From Paracoccaceae bacterium (lineage in GTDB: Bacteria > Pseudomonadota > Alphaproteobacteria > Rhodobacterales > Rhodobacteraceae), in contig RGAJ01000031.1 in assembly GCA_009920225.1 (NCBI GenBank), positions 1-11,829 on the forward strand: a stretch of 11,829 nt of DNA, read 5' to 3'. Below are positions 1 through 6,617 of the stretch, piece after piece. Each line of letters begins with the position of its first letter. Within the stretch, counting starts at the first letter, position 1. Position numbers and translations under genes: made by a program. The notes beneath the pieces are model-generated. The model saw only the letters and a program-made list of their open reading frames with translations. It was not told where the DNA came from and searched no databases.

Positions 1-3
1 CGA

Positions 4-798
4 ATGTCACAGACATCATTACTTCTTGACGGGATTGACCAGCAATCCGTTGCGGATCGGCTTGCTGCCGAAGCGTTGATTGTGGATGTCGACGGGTTCG
101 AGGGGCCTTTGGATCTTTTGCTGACTCTATCGCGCACGCAAAAGGTCGATTTGATGAAAATCTCGATCTTTGAACTTGCACAGCAATATTTGGCCTTTGT
201 CGAACAGGCAAAACAATTGCGCATCGAATTGGCCGCGGATTATCTGGTGATGGCCGCATGGCTTGCGTTTTTGAAATCGCGCCTTTTGTTGCCGCCAGAT
301 CCAACCGAAGACGGCCCATCGGGCGAAGAGCTTGCCGCGCATCTGGCGTTTCAATTGGAGCGCTTGCAAGCCATGCGCGATGCAGCGGCGCAATTGATGG
401 CGCGCGATCAAATGGGGCGCGATTTTTTCAAACGCGGCATTCCCCAAGACATGGAACAAATTCGCAAGGTGTCCTATACCGCCAACCTTTTGGATTTGAT
501 GCAAGCCTATTCCCGACTGCGCACGCGCGATGAATTTCGTCCCTTTGTGATGGACCGCGAAGATGTGTTCACCATGGAACAGGCGTTGGAACGCATGCGC
601 GGTTTGATCGGGTTTTCGGGCGATTGGATTGATTTATCAAATTATTTGCCAACCGAATGGGCGATCAACCCCGCGCGCCGACGTGCGGCAACGGCGGCGA
701 CCTTTGCGGCATCGCTTGAATTGGTAAAGGCGGGCAAGTTGGAAATCCGCCAATCCGAAACCTTTGCCCCCATTGAACTGCGTCGAAAGGATCAATAG
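4..798 (+). CDS. scpA: Segregation and condensation protein A (ScpA, kleisin of the SMC complex)
   Basis: ScpA is the kleisin subunit that bridges the heads of the SMC ATPase and, with ScpB, forms the bacterial condensin that compacts and separates sister chromosomes in the nucleoid. The 264-residue protein has the family's N-terminal motif FEGPLDLLLTL (residues 32-42) and the helix LAADYLVMAAWLAFLKSRLL (77-96). These are the SMC- and ScpB-contacting elements. A C-terminal winged-helix-like stretch rich in Arg and Ala runs from about residue 222 to 262 (NPARRRAATAATF). The length is normal for an alphaproteobacterial ScpA. The ATG is the fourth base of the window, so its ribosome binding site and any upstream operon partner cannot be seen. 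The stop codon abuts the TTG start proposed for scpB, which supports translational coupling. The start is less certain than the identity. Confidence 0.95.
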   Translation: MSQTSLLLDGIDQQSVADRLAAEALIVDVDGFEGPLDLLLTLSRTQKVDLMKISIFELAQQYLAFVEQAKQLRIELAADYLVMAAWLAFLKSRLLLPPDPTEDGPSGEELAAHLAFQLERLQAMRDAAAQLMARDQMGRDFFKRGIPQDMEQIRKVSYTANLLDLMQAYSRLRTRDEFRPFVMDREDVFTMEQALERMRGLIGFSGDWIDLSNYLPTEWAINPARRRAATAATFAASLELVKAGKLEIRQSETFAPIELRRKDQ

Positions 799-1488
799 TT
801 GGATCAGACTGACGACATCGAGAGCCCCCAGAACATGTCTGACAAACCCAAAGACAGTTTGTTCGACGCCCCCACCATGGGCGAACAAGAACGTATGGTT
901 GAGGCGATCTTGTTCGCATCGGCGGAACCTGTGACGGTTCGCGAACTCAATGACCGCATGCCGCATGGCAGCGACGCGGCCGAAGCCTTGGTCTATTTGC
1001 GCAAACGCTATGAGGGCCGTGGCGTGAATGTGGTCAAGGTGGGCGATGCATGGGCCATTCGGACCGCTGGGGACTTGGGCTTTTTGATGCAAAAGGAAAC
1101 GGTTGAAGTGCGCAAATTGTCCCGCGCCGCAATCGAAACGCTTGCCATTATCGCCTATCATCAACCGGTCACACGCGCCGAAATCGAAGAAATTCGCGGT
1201 GTCACTGTGTCGCGTGGTACGATTGATCTTTTGATCGAAATGGAATGGATCCGCTTTGGGCGCCGCCGCATGACGCCGGGGCGTCCGGTTACCTTTGTTG
1301 TCACACAGGATTTTCTGGATCACTTTGGATTAGAAAGTGCGCGCGATCTGCCCGGTATCAAAGAATTGCGTGCGGCAGGTCTGTTGGAAAATCGCCTGCC
1401 ACCGGGCACGATGCCGGGTCCTGCAGGGGCCGAAGACGACGATGATGACGAGGTAATCGAAGGCCAAAGCGAATTATTCGAAGATTGA
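799..1488 (+). CDS. scpB: SMC-Scp complex subunit ScpB
   Basis: ScpB is a winged-helix protein that dimerises and binds the ScpA kleisin in the SMC condensin complex. The hallmark block LSRAAIETLAIIAYHQPVTR starts at residue 107 (TTG-start numbering). It continues into AEIEEIRGV, and RRRMTPGRP (155-163) follows. The C-terminus is a short acidic tail with five Asp in a row (213-217), common in the alphaproteobacterial form. Two starts are possible. TTG at 799 lies directly after the scpA stop and 7 nt downstream of AAAGGA (786-791), giving 229 residues. ATG at 835 (protein start MSDKPKDSLF) has no clear Shine-Dalgarno sequence but matches where I would expect the conserved part of the family to begin. 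I annotate the TTG start on the strength of the ribosome binding site. The protein identity is secure. Confidence 0.93.
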   Translation: MDQTDDIESPQNMSDKPKDSLFDAPTMGEQERMVEAILFASAEPVTVRELNDRMPHGSDAAEALVYLRKRYEGRGVNVVKVGDAWAIRTAGDLGFLMQKETVEVRKLSRAAIETLAIIAYHQPVTRAEIEEIRGVTVSRGTIDLLIEMEWIRFGRRRMTPGRPVTFVVTQDFLDHFGLESARDLPGIKELRAAGLLENRLPPGTMPGPAGAEDDDDDEVIEGQSELFED

Positions 1489-1510
1489 TGCAGCAGTAAG
1501 GGGCCGCAAA

Positions 1511-1750
1511 ATGAATTTAGAACGCATTGTAACGATGATATTTCGCATGCTGTTGCGGCGCGGAATTATGACGGTTTTTAAAAAAGGGATTAAAGGGACG
1601 ATGAACATGTTTTCATCGAAATCCAAAACACCCAAATCGTCACATCCCGACGCCATGGCATCACGCCCCAAAGACGGGCCATGGGGCGATGCAAATGCCA
1701 AGACACTGCGCGAACGGCAGCGTTCGATCAATCGCATTTCAAAGATGTGA
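1511..1750 (+). CDS. Small basic protein of unknown function downstream of scpB
   Basis: This is a 79-residue protein I cannot assign to a named family. Visible features are an N-terminal stretch (1-33) of alternating hydrophobic and basic residues (MNLERIVTMIFRMLLRRGIM) that could form an amphipathic, membrane-surface helix. A Ser/Lys/Pro-rich linker follows (34-55), then a polar C-terminal part with KDGPWGDANAKTLRERQRSI (54-73). No signal peptide cleavage site, cysteine or catalytic motif is visible. The ATG is well supported: AAGGGG at 1498-1503 lies 7 nt upstream. It starts 22 nt after scpB, so it is probably in the same operon. It ends only 5 nt from the dcd stop, tail to tail. My recollection is that short proteins with similar N-termini occur beside scpB in other Rhodobacterales, but I cannot verify homology here. 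Good ribosome binding site and position make it likely to be real. Confidence 0.72.
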   Translation: MNLERIVTMIFRMLLRRGIMTVFKKGIKGTMNMFSSKSKTPKSSHPDAMASRPKDGPWGDANAKTLRERQRSINRISKM

Positions 1751-1755
1751 TCGCA

Positions 1756-2829
1756 CTATGATTTAAAGTGCTTGGACAGCTTTAATCCCTGACCCTGATA
1801 GTTTGACGCGATGCCTGCGCCATACAGCTGCGTGGGCTCTTCGCTCATGCGTTCATAGACCAAACGCCCAACCACTTGGGCATGTTCAAGAACAAACGGT
1901 GCTTCGTGGCAACGCACCTCAAGTACGCCGCGCGACCCAAAGCCGCCTGCCGCGCTGTGGCCAAAGCCAGGGTCAAAGAACCCCGCATAATGTACGCGGA
2001 ATTCACCAACCATCGCCAAGAACGGCGCCATTTCGGCGGCGTAGAGCGGGGGGATATGAACCGCTTCGCGGCTGACAAGGATATAGAACGCACCCGGATC
2101 AAGGATGATCTGGCCATCGGTGCTGTGAATTTCCTCCCAATAATCGCGGGGGGCATAATGACCGATCAGGTCAAGATCAATGACGCCCGTATGCGGTTTG
2201 GCGCGGTACCCCACCAAATCCCCGTGATCGGGGCGCAAATCCACCGAAAATCCCAGACCGTCGCCAATCACGGCCTCGCCTGAGACCAAGTTTTGTTCGA
2301 CGTGCAGGGTGTGCAATTCTGTATCCGTCAGCACAGATTGACCAGAGCGGAACCGGATTTGGTTCAACCGCATGCCGGGACGAACCAATACCGAAAAAGA
2401 TCGCGGACAAATCTCTGCATAAAGCGGCCCTGAATATCCGCGCGGAATGCGGTCAAATTCGGTGCCATCATCGGTGATGACACGGGTCAACAAATCCAAG
2501 CGCCCTGTCGAGCTTTTGGCATTGGCCACCGCGTTGATGTGATCGGGCAGGGACAAAGCTTCCATGAGCGGGACAACATAGACACAGCCTTTTTCTAAGA
2601 CAGCGCCATGCGTCAAATCAATTTGGTGCATTTCAAAATCGCCAAGGCGATCCAAAACCTTGCGGCCATTGCCCGCCAAAAAAGAGGCCCGCACGCGCCA
2701 CGCCTTGGTTCCCAATCGCAAATCCAAACTGGCAGGTTGAATTTGTGCATCAATGATATCGGGCGACCCAACAATATGGCCACGCGCGATCATGGTTTGA
2801 ATCTGTTGATTGGGTAATACACCTGTCAT
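1756..2829 (-). CDS. dcd: 2'-deoxycytidine 5'-triphosphate deaminase, long two-domain form
   Basis: The enzyme deaminates dCTP to dUTP, the entry to dUMP for thymidylate synthesis. The 357-residue protein is nearly twice the length of enterobacterial Dcd (about 190 residues) and matches the long form typical of alphaproteobacteria. The first domain has SSTGR (106-110) and GPLYAEI (134-140), where Glu139 occupies the position of the catalytic glutamate in Dcd. A second half repeats the fold pattern with FFDPGFG (284-290) and GVLEVR (301-306), then a C-terminal arm SNYQGQGLKLSKHF (342-355), the type that closes over the nucleotide in a trimer. The ATG at 2829 is chosen because AAAGGGA lies about 7 nt upstream. 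The reading frame continues upstream to an ATG at 2877, but that lies inside a terminator hairpin. It stands alone between that terminator and the convergent small gene. I see no clear promoter. Confidence 0.94.
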   Translation of the reverse strand: MTGVLPNQQIQTMIARGHIVGSPDIIDAQIQPASLDLRLGTKAWRVRASFLAGNGRKVLDRLGDFEMHQIDLTHGAVLEKGCVYVVPLMEALSLPDHINAVANAKSSTGRLDLLTRVITDDGTEFDRIPRGYSGPLYAEICPRSFSVLVRPGMRLNQIRFRSGQSVLTDTELHTLHVEQNLVSGEAVIGDGLGFSVDLRPDHGDLVGYRAKPHTGVIDLDLIGHYAPRDYWEEIHSTDGQIILDPGAFYILVSREAVHIPPLYAAEMAPFLAMVGEFRVHYAGFFDPGFGHSAAGGFGSRGVLEVRCHEAPFVLEHAQVVGRLVYERMSEEPTQLYGAGIASNYQGQGLKLSKHFKS

Positions 2830-2859
2830 TTTATTTCCCTTTTCTTTGGGCATATAAAC

Positions 2860-2889
2860 AAAAACGCCCGAGGCCATGGGCCGCAGGCG
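2860..2889 (-). terminator. Rho-independent terminator after tRNA-Pro (potentially bidirectional)
   Basis: Arms 2865-2875 (CGCCCGAGGCC) and 2879-2889 (GGCCGCAGGCG) pair over 11 positions, with one mismatch and one G-T pair, around a 3-nt loop. On the minus strand the hairpin is followed by TTTTTG, ending transcripts that come from the merR/tRNA-Pro side. On the plus strand it is followed by a run of seven T (2891-2897), part of which is the complement of the tRNA CCA junction. It could therefore stop transcription in both directions. It separates the ihfA-merR-tRNA unit from dcd. Confidence 0.85.
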
Positions 2890-2896
2890 ATTTTTT

Positions 2897-2973
2897 TGGT
2901 CGGGCTAGCAGGATTCGAACCTACGACCTCCCGTCCCCCAGACGGACGCGCTACCAGACTGCGCTATAGCCCG
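2897..2973 (-). tRNA. tRNA-Pro, anticodon GGG
   Basis: The 77-nt gene folds as a complete cloverleaf with an encoded CCA end (TGG at 2897-2899 on the plus strand). The acceptor stem pairs CGGGCTA with TAGCCCG. It has the C1-G72 pair typical of bacterial tRNA-Pro. The D stem is GCGC/GCGC. The anticodon arm is TCCGT-CTGGGGG-ACGGG, placing GGG at positions 34-36 and G at 37, as expected for a tRNA reading CCC and CCU. The T arm contains GGTTCGAATCC. It lies 77 nt downstream of the merR stop and just before a strong terminator. It may be transcribed from its own promoter (candidate at 2988-3015) and by read-through from merR. Confidence 0.97.
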
Positions 2974-2987
2974 ATGATGTGATGACT

Positions 2988-3015
2988 GTCTTACTTTTTT
3001 TTGCGGCAAGGACAA
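2988..3015 (-). promoter_or_regulatory. Candidate promoter for tRNA-Pro
   Basis: On the minus strand a TTGTCC hexamer (3010-3015) is separated by 16 nt from TAAGAC (2988-2993). The predicted start would be a few nt upstream of the mature tRNA 5' end at 2973. The -35 hexamer matches the sigma-70 consensus at four positions and the -10 at three. A run of eight A sits in the spacer. No terminator separates it from merR, so it would be an internal promoter of a longer unit. Weak evidence. Confidence 0.3.
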
Positions 3016-3050
3016 GGACAAAATGCACATTTTCACGATTTCTTTGTGCG

Positions 3051-3740
3051 TCAGGTTCGACGATTAAGGATCGCGCGGAACTCTGCAATCAAAGCGGTTC
3101 CTGTTTTCGCCAATTTTTCACGGACCAGAGCTGTGTCGTCCAATGCTGCGCTTAGGCTTTCAAACGTTGGCTCGACGGTTCGGGACGCCCAAAAGTTATC
3201 AGGCTGATCAGACGGTTCGATAACATCACCGTCGTCGAGCTGCGGCGCACCAAAAAGATCATATTGATCTGCATTGATCACCTTGTCCCGCTTTGGGGCT
3301 TTGTCCGCGATTTGAACCACAGTTGGAGTGGGCGCAGCGACCGGTTCGTTGTGTTCGATGGTCGCAATTGGGGCAGGGATCACGTTTGAGAGCGTTTTTT
3401 CCTGCACGTCGTCATGAATATTGTCAGGCGCGTCATCAAGGGTCACGGCTGCGTCCAACCCATCTTCGAGAGGTTGAGACAAGGCCGCAACATGCCCGAT
3501 CCCGTGTTCACGGATCAATTTTTGCGCGCCTTTGATGGTCATTCCATCTTCGTGAAGAAGTTTTTTCAATCCACCGATAAAAAGCATATCTTTGGGACGA
3601 TAATACCGTCGTCCCCCCGCGCGTTTGGTGGGTTTGATTTGGCTAAACTTGCTTTCCCAAAACCGCAGAACGTGCGGCTGTATTTCTAACCATTCAGCAA
3701 CCTCGCTTATGGTGCGAAATGCATCCGCAGATTTAGCCAT
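3051..3740 (-). CDS. MerR-family transcriptional regulator, cotranscribed with ihfA
   Basis: This 229-residue DNA-binding protein has an N-terminal MerR-type winged helix-turn-helix at about residues 9-80. [20 protein letters not shown] (11-30) forms the recognition helices, and [10 protein letters not shown] (40-49) is the wing motif that defines the family. The region after residue 90 is low in complexity, acidic and Pro/Ala-rich. It ends in a helical segment (about 199-227) that could serve in dimerisation. There are no cysteines, so metal or thiol sensing of the classic MerR kind is unlikely, and no ligand domain is recognisable. AAAGGT 8 nt upstream supports the ATG. The gene starts 17 nt after ihfA, so the two are almost certainly one transcript. 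The pairing of ihfA with this kind of regulator is widespread in proteobacteria, but its target is unknown to me. Self-binding to the ihfA promoter palindrome is only an inference. Confidence 0.9.
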   Translation of the reverse strand: MAKSADAFRTISEVAEWLEIQPHVLRFWESKFSQIKPTKRAGGRRYYRPKDMLFIGGLKKLLHEDGMTIKGAQKLIREHGIGHVAALSQPLEDGLDAAVTLDDAPDNIHDDVQEKTLSNVIPAPIATIEHNEPVAAPTPTVVQIADKAPKRDKVINADQYDLFGAPQLDDGDVIEPSDQPDNFWASRTVEPTFESLSAALDDTALVREKLAKTGTALIAEFRAILNRRT

Positions 3741-3757
3741 AGTATTTTACCTTTCGC

Positions 3758-4060
3758 TTAGGATTTCTTTCCCGAAGCGACGCGATCTTTCATCAAATGT
3801 GATGGACGGAAGGTCAAAACACGACGCGGCGGGATCGGTGCCTCTTCGCCCGTTTTTGGATTGCGCCCCACGCGTTCGTTTTTTTCGCGAACACTGAATG
3901 TTCCAAAGGATGAAATTTTAACCTGTTCACCATTTACCAAAGCGTCGCTCATATGTTGCAAGATGGTTTCGACAAGTTCTGCAGATTCGTTCCGAGACAG
4001 CCCGACTTCACGAAAAACGGCCTCGCTCAAATCCATGCGCGTTAAAGTTTTTTCAGACAT
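3758..4060 (-). CDS. ihfA: Integration host factor subunit alpha
   Basis: IHF-alpha pairs with IHF-beta to bind and sharply bend DNA at specific sites, acting in nucleoid structure, transcription and recombination. The 100-residue length is exactly that of the family. The sequence shows the DNABII signature: [11 protein letters not shown] at the N-terminus, [20 protein letters not shown] (48-67), then [20 protein letters not shown] (68-87). The Pro in EAPIP marks the tip of the beta arm, where proline intercalates into DNA. The alpha assignment, rather than beta or HU, rests on the N-terminal KTLTRMDL and on the neighbouring merR gene. ATG 4060 is preferred over one seven codons upstream because AGGGA lies 8 nt before it. 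It has its own promoter (4081-4112) and is followed 17 nt later by merR. Confidence 0.95.
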   Translation of the reverse strand: MSEKTLTRMDLSEAVFREVGLSRNESAELVETILQHMSDALVNGEQVKISSFGTFSVREKNERVGRNPKTGEEAPIPPRRVLTFRPSHLMKDRVASGKKS

Positions 4061-4080
4061 AATTGTTTTCCCTGTTTCCA

Positions 4081-4112
4081 ATTATTCTGTCTTGGGTCGC
4101 CCAAGCTGTCAA
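4081..4112 (-). promoter_or_regulatory. Promoter of ihfA-merR with alternative -10 elements
   Basis: On the minus strand a perfect TTGACA (-35, 4107-4112) is followed by two overlapping -10 candidates. CAGAAT (4084-4089) sits after a 17-nt spacer and matches consensus at four positions. AATAAT (4081-4086) sits after a 20-nt spacer and matches at five. Start sites near 4074-4078 would leave a leader of only about 15-20 nt before the ihfA ATG. The spacer contains the palindrome listed at 4091-4105. Transcription start has not been mapped, so which -10 is used is inference. Confidence 0.65.
4091..4105. promoter_or_regulatory. Perfect palindrome CTTGGG-TCG-CCCAAG, putative operator in the ihfA-merR promoter
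   Basis: The 6-bp arms are perfect inverted repeats around a 3-nt centre. The element lies entirely between the -35 and -10 hexamers and is centred in the 17-nt spacer. MerR-family proteins classically bind palindromes in promoter spacers, often with spacers of 19-20 bp, and the operon it drives encodes a MerR-type protein. Autoregulation is therefore a natural hypothesis but remains inference. A hairpin role is unlikely because the element would lie upstream of the transcription start. Confidence 0.5.
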
Positions 4113-4177
4113 CAGAATTGGTGAAAATCTGGTGCTAAATAGATAATATTTAATGCAAAAATGGAAAGATTTTGCGC

Positions 4178-5149
4178 CTACCAGCGCAAGACAACCGCGC
4201 CCCAGGCCAATCCACCACCGATTGCTTCGGTTACGATCAGATCATTCTTTTTGATCTGACCGTTCGCTTTGGCCACAGACAGGGCCAAGGGAATCGATGC
4301 CGCCGAGGTATTTCCATGGTCTTGAACGGTGGTCACAACGCGCTCTGCAGGGACGTCCATTTTGCGTGCAGTGCCCATGATGATGCGGATATTTGCCTGA
4401 TGCGGCACGATCCAGTCAACGTCATCGGCGGTGACGCCCACTTTGTCCATTGCGGTATGCGCCGTTTGGGCAAGCTTTTCTACCGCATGGCGAAAGACTT
4501 CTTTTCCTTCCATGCGCAAATGGCCGACAGAATTCGTTGAAACGCCACCATCGACATATAAAATATCACGATGTGTCCCGTCTGAATTAAGATCAAGCGC
4601 CAGAATGCCGCGATCTGATTTATCGCCGTTTCCTTCGCCTGCTTCCAGAATCAGCGCGCCCGCGCCATCCCCGAACAAAACGCAGGTGGATCGATCAGAC
4701 CAATCCATCAATCTTGAAAATGTCTCGGCACCGATGACCATGACGCGTTTTGCCTGACCTGACACAATCTGGGCATTGGCGTTGGCAAGCGCGAAAATAA
4801 AGCCCGCACAGACCGCTTGAATGTCAAAGGCAAAGCCGCGTGTCATGCCAAGGCCCGCTTGGATCATTGTCGCGGCAGAGGGAAAGGTTAAATCGGCAGT
4901 CGATGTTGCAACGATGATCGCATCAAGATCATCGGCCATCATCCCCGCATCGGCAAGCGCGGCTTTCGCGGCGGCAATCGCCATCGTCGATGTTGTTTCG
5001 CCGTCTGATGCGAAATGGCGTTGTTTGATACCAGAGCGCGACGTTATCCATTCGTCAGTTGTATCCAAAGTTTTTTCAAATTCTGAATTTGGAACGATTC
5101 TCTTCGGCAAATAGTGGCCGATGCCTTTTACAACTGCGCGTGGCGTCAT
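4178..5149 (-). CDS. fabH: Beta-ketoacyl-ACP synthase III (FabH)
   Basis: FabH starts each fatty acid by condensing acetyl-CoA with malonyl-ACP to give acetoacetyl-ACP in the cytoplasmic type II pathway. The 323-residue protein carries the complete catalytic triad: Cys114 in QAVCAGF, His250 in VPHQANIRI, and Asn280 in DHGNTSAAS. The N-terminal DEWITSRSGIKQRH (32-45) and the C-terminal IGGGLAWGAVVLRW (310-323) are family signatures. The length is typical. The gene starts 3 nt after the plsX stop, which indicates tight coupling. Its ribosome binding site is weak (CGGA about 10 nt upstream), consistent with translation depending on plsX. It is followed by ihfA after 117 nt, which includes a separate promoter. 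I see no terminator after fabH, so read-through into ihfA is possible. Confidence 0.96.
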   Translation of the reverse strand: MTPRAVVKGIGHYLPKRIVPNSEFEKTLDTTDEWITSRSGIKQRHFASDGETTSTMAIAAAKAALADAGMMADDLDAIIVATSTADLTFPSAATMIQAGLGMTRGFAFDIQAVCAGFIFALANANAQIVSGQAKRVMVIGAETFSRLMDWSDRSTCVLFGDGAGALILEAGEGNGDKSDRGILALDLNSDGTHRDILYVDGGVSTNSVGHLRMEGKEVFRHAVEKLAQTAHTAMDKVGVTADDVDWIVPHQANIRIIMGTARKMDVPAERVVTTVQDHGNTSAASIPLALSVAKANGQIKKNDLIVTEAIGGGLAWGAVVLRW

Positions 5150-5152
5150 GTT

Positions 5153-6250
5153 TTATGTGTCCGTTTCCGAGGTTGTAGCATCTTGGTCCAATGCGACCAC
5201 CGATGCAACCCGTGCGGTTATTTTCTCTTGGAAATTCGACTCGGCCAGTTGCGCGGCCAATCGGATCGCGGCCGCAACGCCTGTGGCATCTGCGGATCCG
5301 TGCGATTTCACCACAGTCCCGTTCAGCCCTAAAAACACGCCACCATTCACACGGCGCGGGTCGATGCGTTTTTTCAGACGGTTCAAAGACCCCATCGAAA
5401 ACACAGCGGCAAGTTTTGACCAAATTGAATGGGTGAACGAATCGCGCAGAAGGTCCCCCACCAATTTCGCGGTGCCTTCCCCTGTCTTGAGCGCGATATT
5501 CCCTGTAAATCCGTCGGTCACAATGACGTCCGCGATATCACCGGGGATGTCGCCACCCTCAACAAAGCCGACAAATTTGAAATCAGCGGCCTTTTGCTGC
5601 GCTTCGATCAGCTCATGCGCCTCTTTTAATTCGGTACGGCCTTTGTGTTCTTCGGTGCCGACATTTAACAGCCCGACACGCGGTAACGATAATTCCAGAC
5701 CGTTACGGGCATAGGACACACCCATTAACGCGTATTGCAACAAATCCTTGGCGTCGGCGCGAATATCGGCACCGACATCCAACATGATGTTAAATCCGCT
5801 TGGGTTTCGTGACGGCCATAGAACGGCAATCGCAGGGCGCACAACACCGGGAATGCGGCGCAGGCGGATCATGCTCATCGCCATCAACGCGCCCGTGTTG
5901 CCGCAAGACACACAGGCTTGCGCCTCGCCAGATCGCGCGCTTTCCAGCATTGACCACATGGATGTGTTTTTTCCGGAACGCAGAACCTGGCTTGGTTTGT
6001 CTTCCATCGTCACAACATCTGTCGCGTGACACAGGGTAACGCGGCCCGTCAATTCGGGGCGTTTCACGATCAGTTGCGAAAGCTCGTCTTCGGGGCCGTG
6101 AAGGGCAAAGTGTAGATTCGGATTGTTTTGCGCAGAAATGGCAACACCGGCAACAACAGTTGCCGGCCCATGATCGCCACCCATGGCATCAATGCTTAGA
6201 ACGATGCGCCTTTGCGCCACGGACGAAGTGTCTGTGTCTGTGGGGGTCAT
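5153..6250 (-). CDS. plsX: Phosphate acyltransferase PlsX
   Basis: PlsX converts acyl-ACP and phosphate to acyl-phosphate, the acyl donor used by PlsY for the first step of phosphoglyceride synthesis. It acts at the cytoplasmic face of the membrane. The 365-residue protein shows SIDAMGGDHGP (19-29), SCGNTGALM (115-123), LLNVGTEEHKG (194-204) and DVIVTDGFTGNIALKT (241-256), which are all conserved PlsX blocks. Cys116 replaces the Ala more often seen in the SAGNTGA motif. That is a minor substitution I would not over-read. ATG 6250 lacks a good Shine-Dalgarno sequence. An in-frame GTG at codon 11 has none either, so the upstream ATG is kept. The gene follows rpmF by 19 nt and precedes fabH by 3 nt, giving the conserved rpmF-plsX-fabH order that links ribosome and membrane growth. 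Confidence 0.95.
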   Translation of the reverse strand: MTPTDTDTSSVAQRRIVLSIDAMGGDHGPATVVAGVAISAQNNPNLHFALHGPEDELSQLIVKRPELTGRVTLCHATDVVTMEDKPSQVLRSGKNTSMWSMLESARSGEAQACVSCGNTGALMAMSMIRLRRIPGVVRPAIAVLWPSRNPSGFNIMLDVGADIRADAKDLLQYALMGVSYARNGLELSLPRVGLLNVGTEEHKGRTELKEAHELIEAQQKAADFKFVGFVEGGDIPGDIADVIVTDGFTGNIALKTGEGTAKLVGDLLRDSFTHSIWSKLAAVFSMGSLNRLKKRIDPRRVNGGVFLGLNGTVVKSHGSADATGVAAAIRLAAQLAESNFQEKITARVASVVALDQDATTSETDT

Positions 6251-6269
6251 CGGCGCGCGTTACCGAAAC

Positions 6270-6476
6270 TTAAGCTGCGTCTTCGTCCAGATCGATTTCG
6301 TCAGCCATTGCGACGACTTCGCGATCTGCATAGTGACCACATGATGGGCAAACGTGGTGCGGACGTTTCAGTTCGCCACAGTTTGAACATTCATTTGGGT
6401 TGCCTGCAACCAATGCGTCATGTGCGCGACGATTGTTGCGGCGTGATTTCGATACTTTGTTTTGTTGGACGGCCAT
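6270..6476 (-). CDS. rpmF: 50S ribosomal protein L32 (bL32)
   Basis: bL32 is a small protein of the large ribosomal subunit. The 68-residue sequence opens with [20 protein letters not shown], diagnostic for bL32. It has four Cys in two CxxC pairs (Cys30/Cys33 in CSNC and Cys43/Cys46 in CPSC), so this is the zinc-binding version rather than the cysteine-free paralogue some bacteria use under zinc limitation. It ends in an acidic extension (EIDLDEDAA) common in alphaproteobacteria. GAGG lies 8 nt upstream of the ATG. The gene sits between yceD (148 nt away) and plsX (19 nt away). The long leader contains a stable hairpin and other inverted repeats, and candidate promoters of its own. Confidence 0.97.
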   Translation of the reverse strand: MAVQQNKVSKSRRNNRRAHDALVAGNPNECSNCGELKRPHHVCPSCGHYADREVVAMADEIDLDEDAA

Positions 6477-6497
6477 GGTCTCAACCTCAATCTAATG

Positions 6498-6513
6498 TGG
6501 GACCGTAGTCCCA
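6498..6513 (-). promoter_or_regulatory. Hairpin with a UACG tetraloop in the rpmF leader
   Basis: On the transcript strand TGGGAC-TACG-GTCCCA forms a 6-bp stem closed by C-G around TACG. UACG belongs to the unusually stable UNCG tetraloop class. It ends 9 nt upstream of the rpmF Shine-Dalgarno sequence (6485-6488). There is no T tract, so it is not a terminator. It may stabilise the 5' end of the rpmF-plsX-fabH message or affect ribosome loading; this is inferred from position and shape. Confidence 0.5.
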
Positions 6514-6527
6514 TGTTTCCATCTTTT

Positions 6528-6565
6528 GTACATCAGGCGCATATATCCAAATGCAGGCCATGTAC
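6528..6565. repeat. Imperfect 38-bp inverted repeat upstream of rpmF
   Basis: GTACAT (6528-6533) pairs with ATGTAC (6560-6565), and GCAT (6539-6542) with ATGC (6551-6554). A symmetric 5x5 mismatch separates the two paired blocks, and an 8-nt centre lies between the inner arms. A weak minus-strand promoter candidate, TTGTAC (6562-6567), 16 nt, TATATG (6540-6545), overlaps it exactly, so it could be an operator. It could also be a leader hairpin of transcripts that come from yceD. Confidence 0.35.
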
Positions 6566-6586
6566 AACCTAATTTCGCAAGAAGCC

Positions 6587-6617
6587 GCGAAAATAGCGAC
6601 GATTTTATTTTTCGCAA
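6587..6617 (-). promoter_or_regulatory. Structured region after yceD with candidate rpmF promoter
   Basis: GCGAAAA (6587-6593) and TTTTCGC (6609-6615) are 7-bp inverted arms just downstream of the yceD stop. On the minus strand TTGCGA (6612-6617), 16 nt, TATTTT (6590-6595) resembles a sigma-70 promoter for rpmF. No T tract follows the hairpin, so termination of yceD here is unlikely. The evidence for either role is weak. Confidence 0.3.

Noticed and set aside
637..1323. 228-codon open frame on the minus strand across scpA and scpB
   Set aside because: It is the antisense shadow of two well-recognised genes and has a composition rich in His, Arg and Phe without family motifs.
2830..2877. Longer dcd start at the ATG at 2877, adding 16 residues
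   Set aside because: That ATG lies in the loop of the terminator hairpin and has no ribosome binding site. ATG 2829 has a good one and begins the family-like sequence.
3014..3040. Possible merR terminator around AAAATGTGCATTTT
   Set aside because: The palindrome has a 2-nt loop, a weak A-T stem and no following T tract. Read-through into tRNA-Pro up to the 2860-2889 terminator is more likely.
4061..4081. Upstream ATG for ihfA at 4081
   Set aside because: It overlaps the predicted -10 region and would lie at or before the transcription start. AGGGA favours ATG 4060, which gives the standard 100-residue length.
5121..5714. 197-codon plus-strand frame opposite plsX
   Set aside because: It is a Ser-rich antisense shadow of plsX without any recognisable domain or ribosome binding site.
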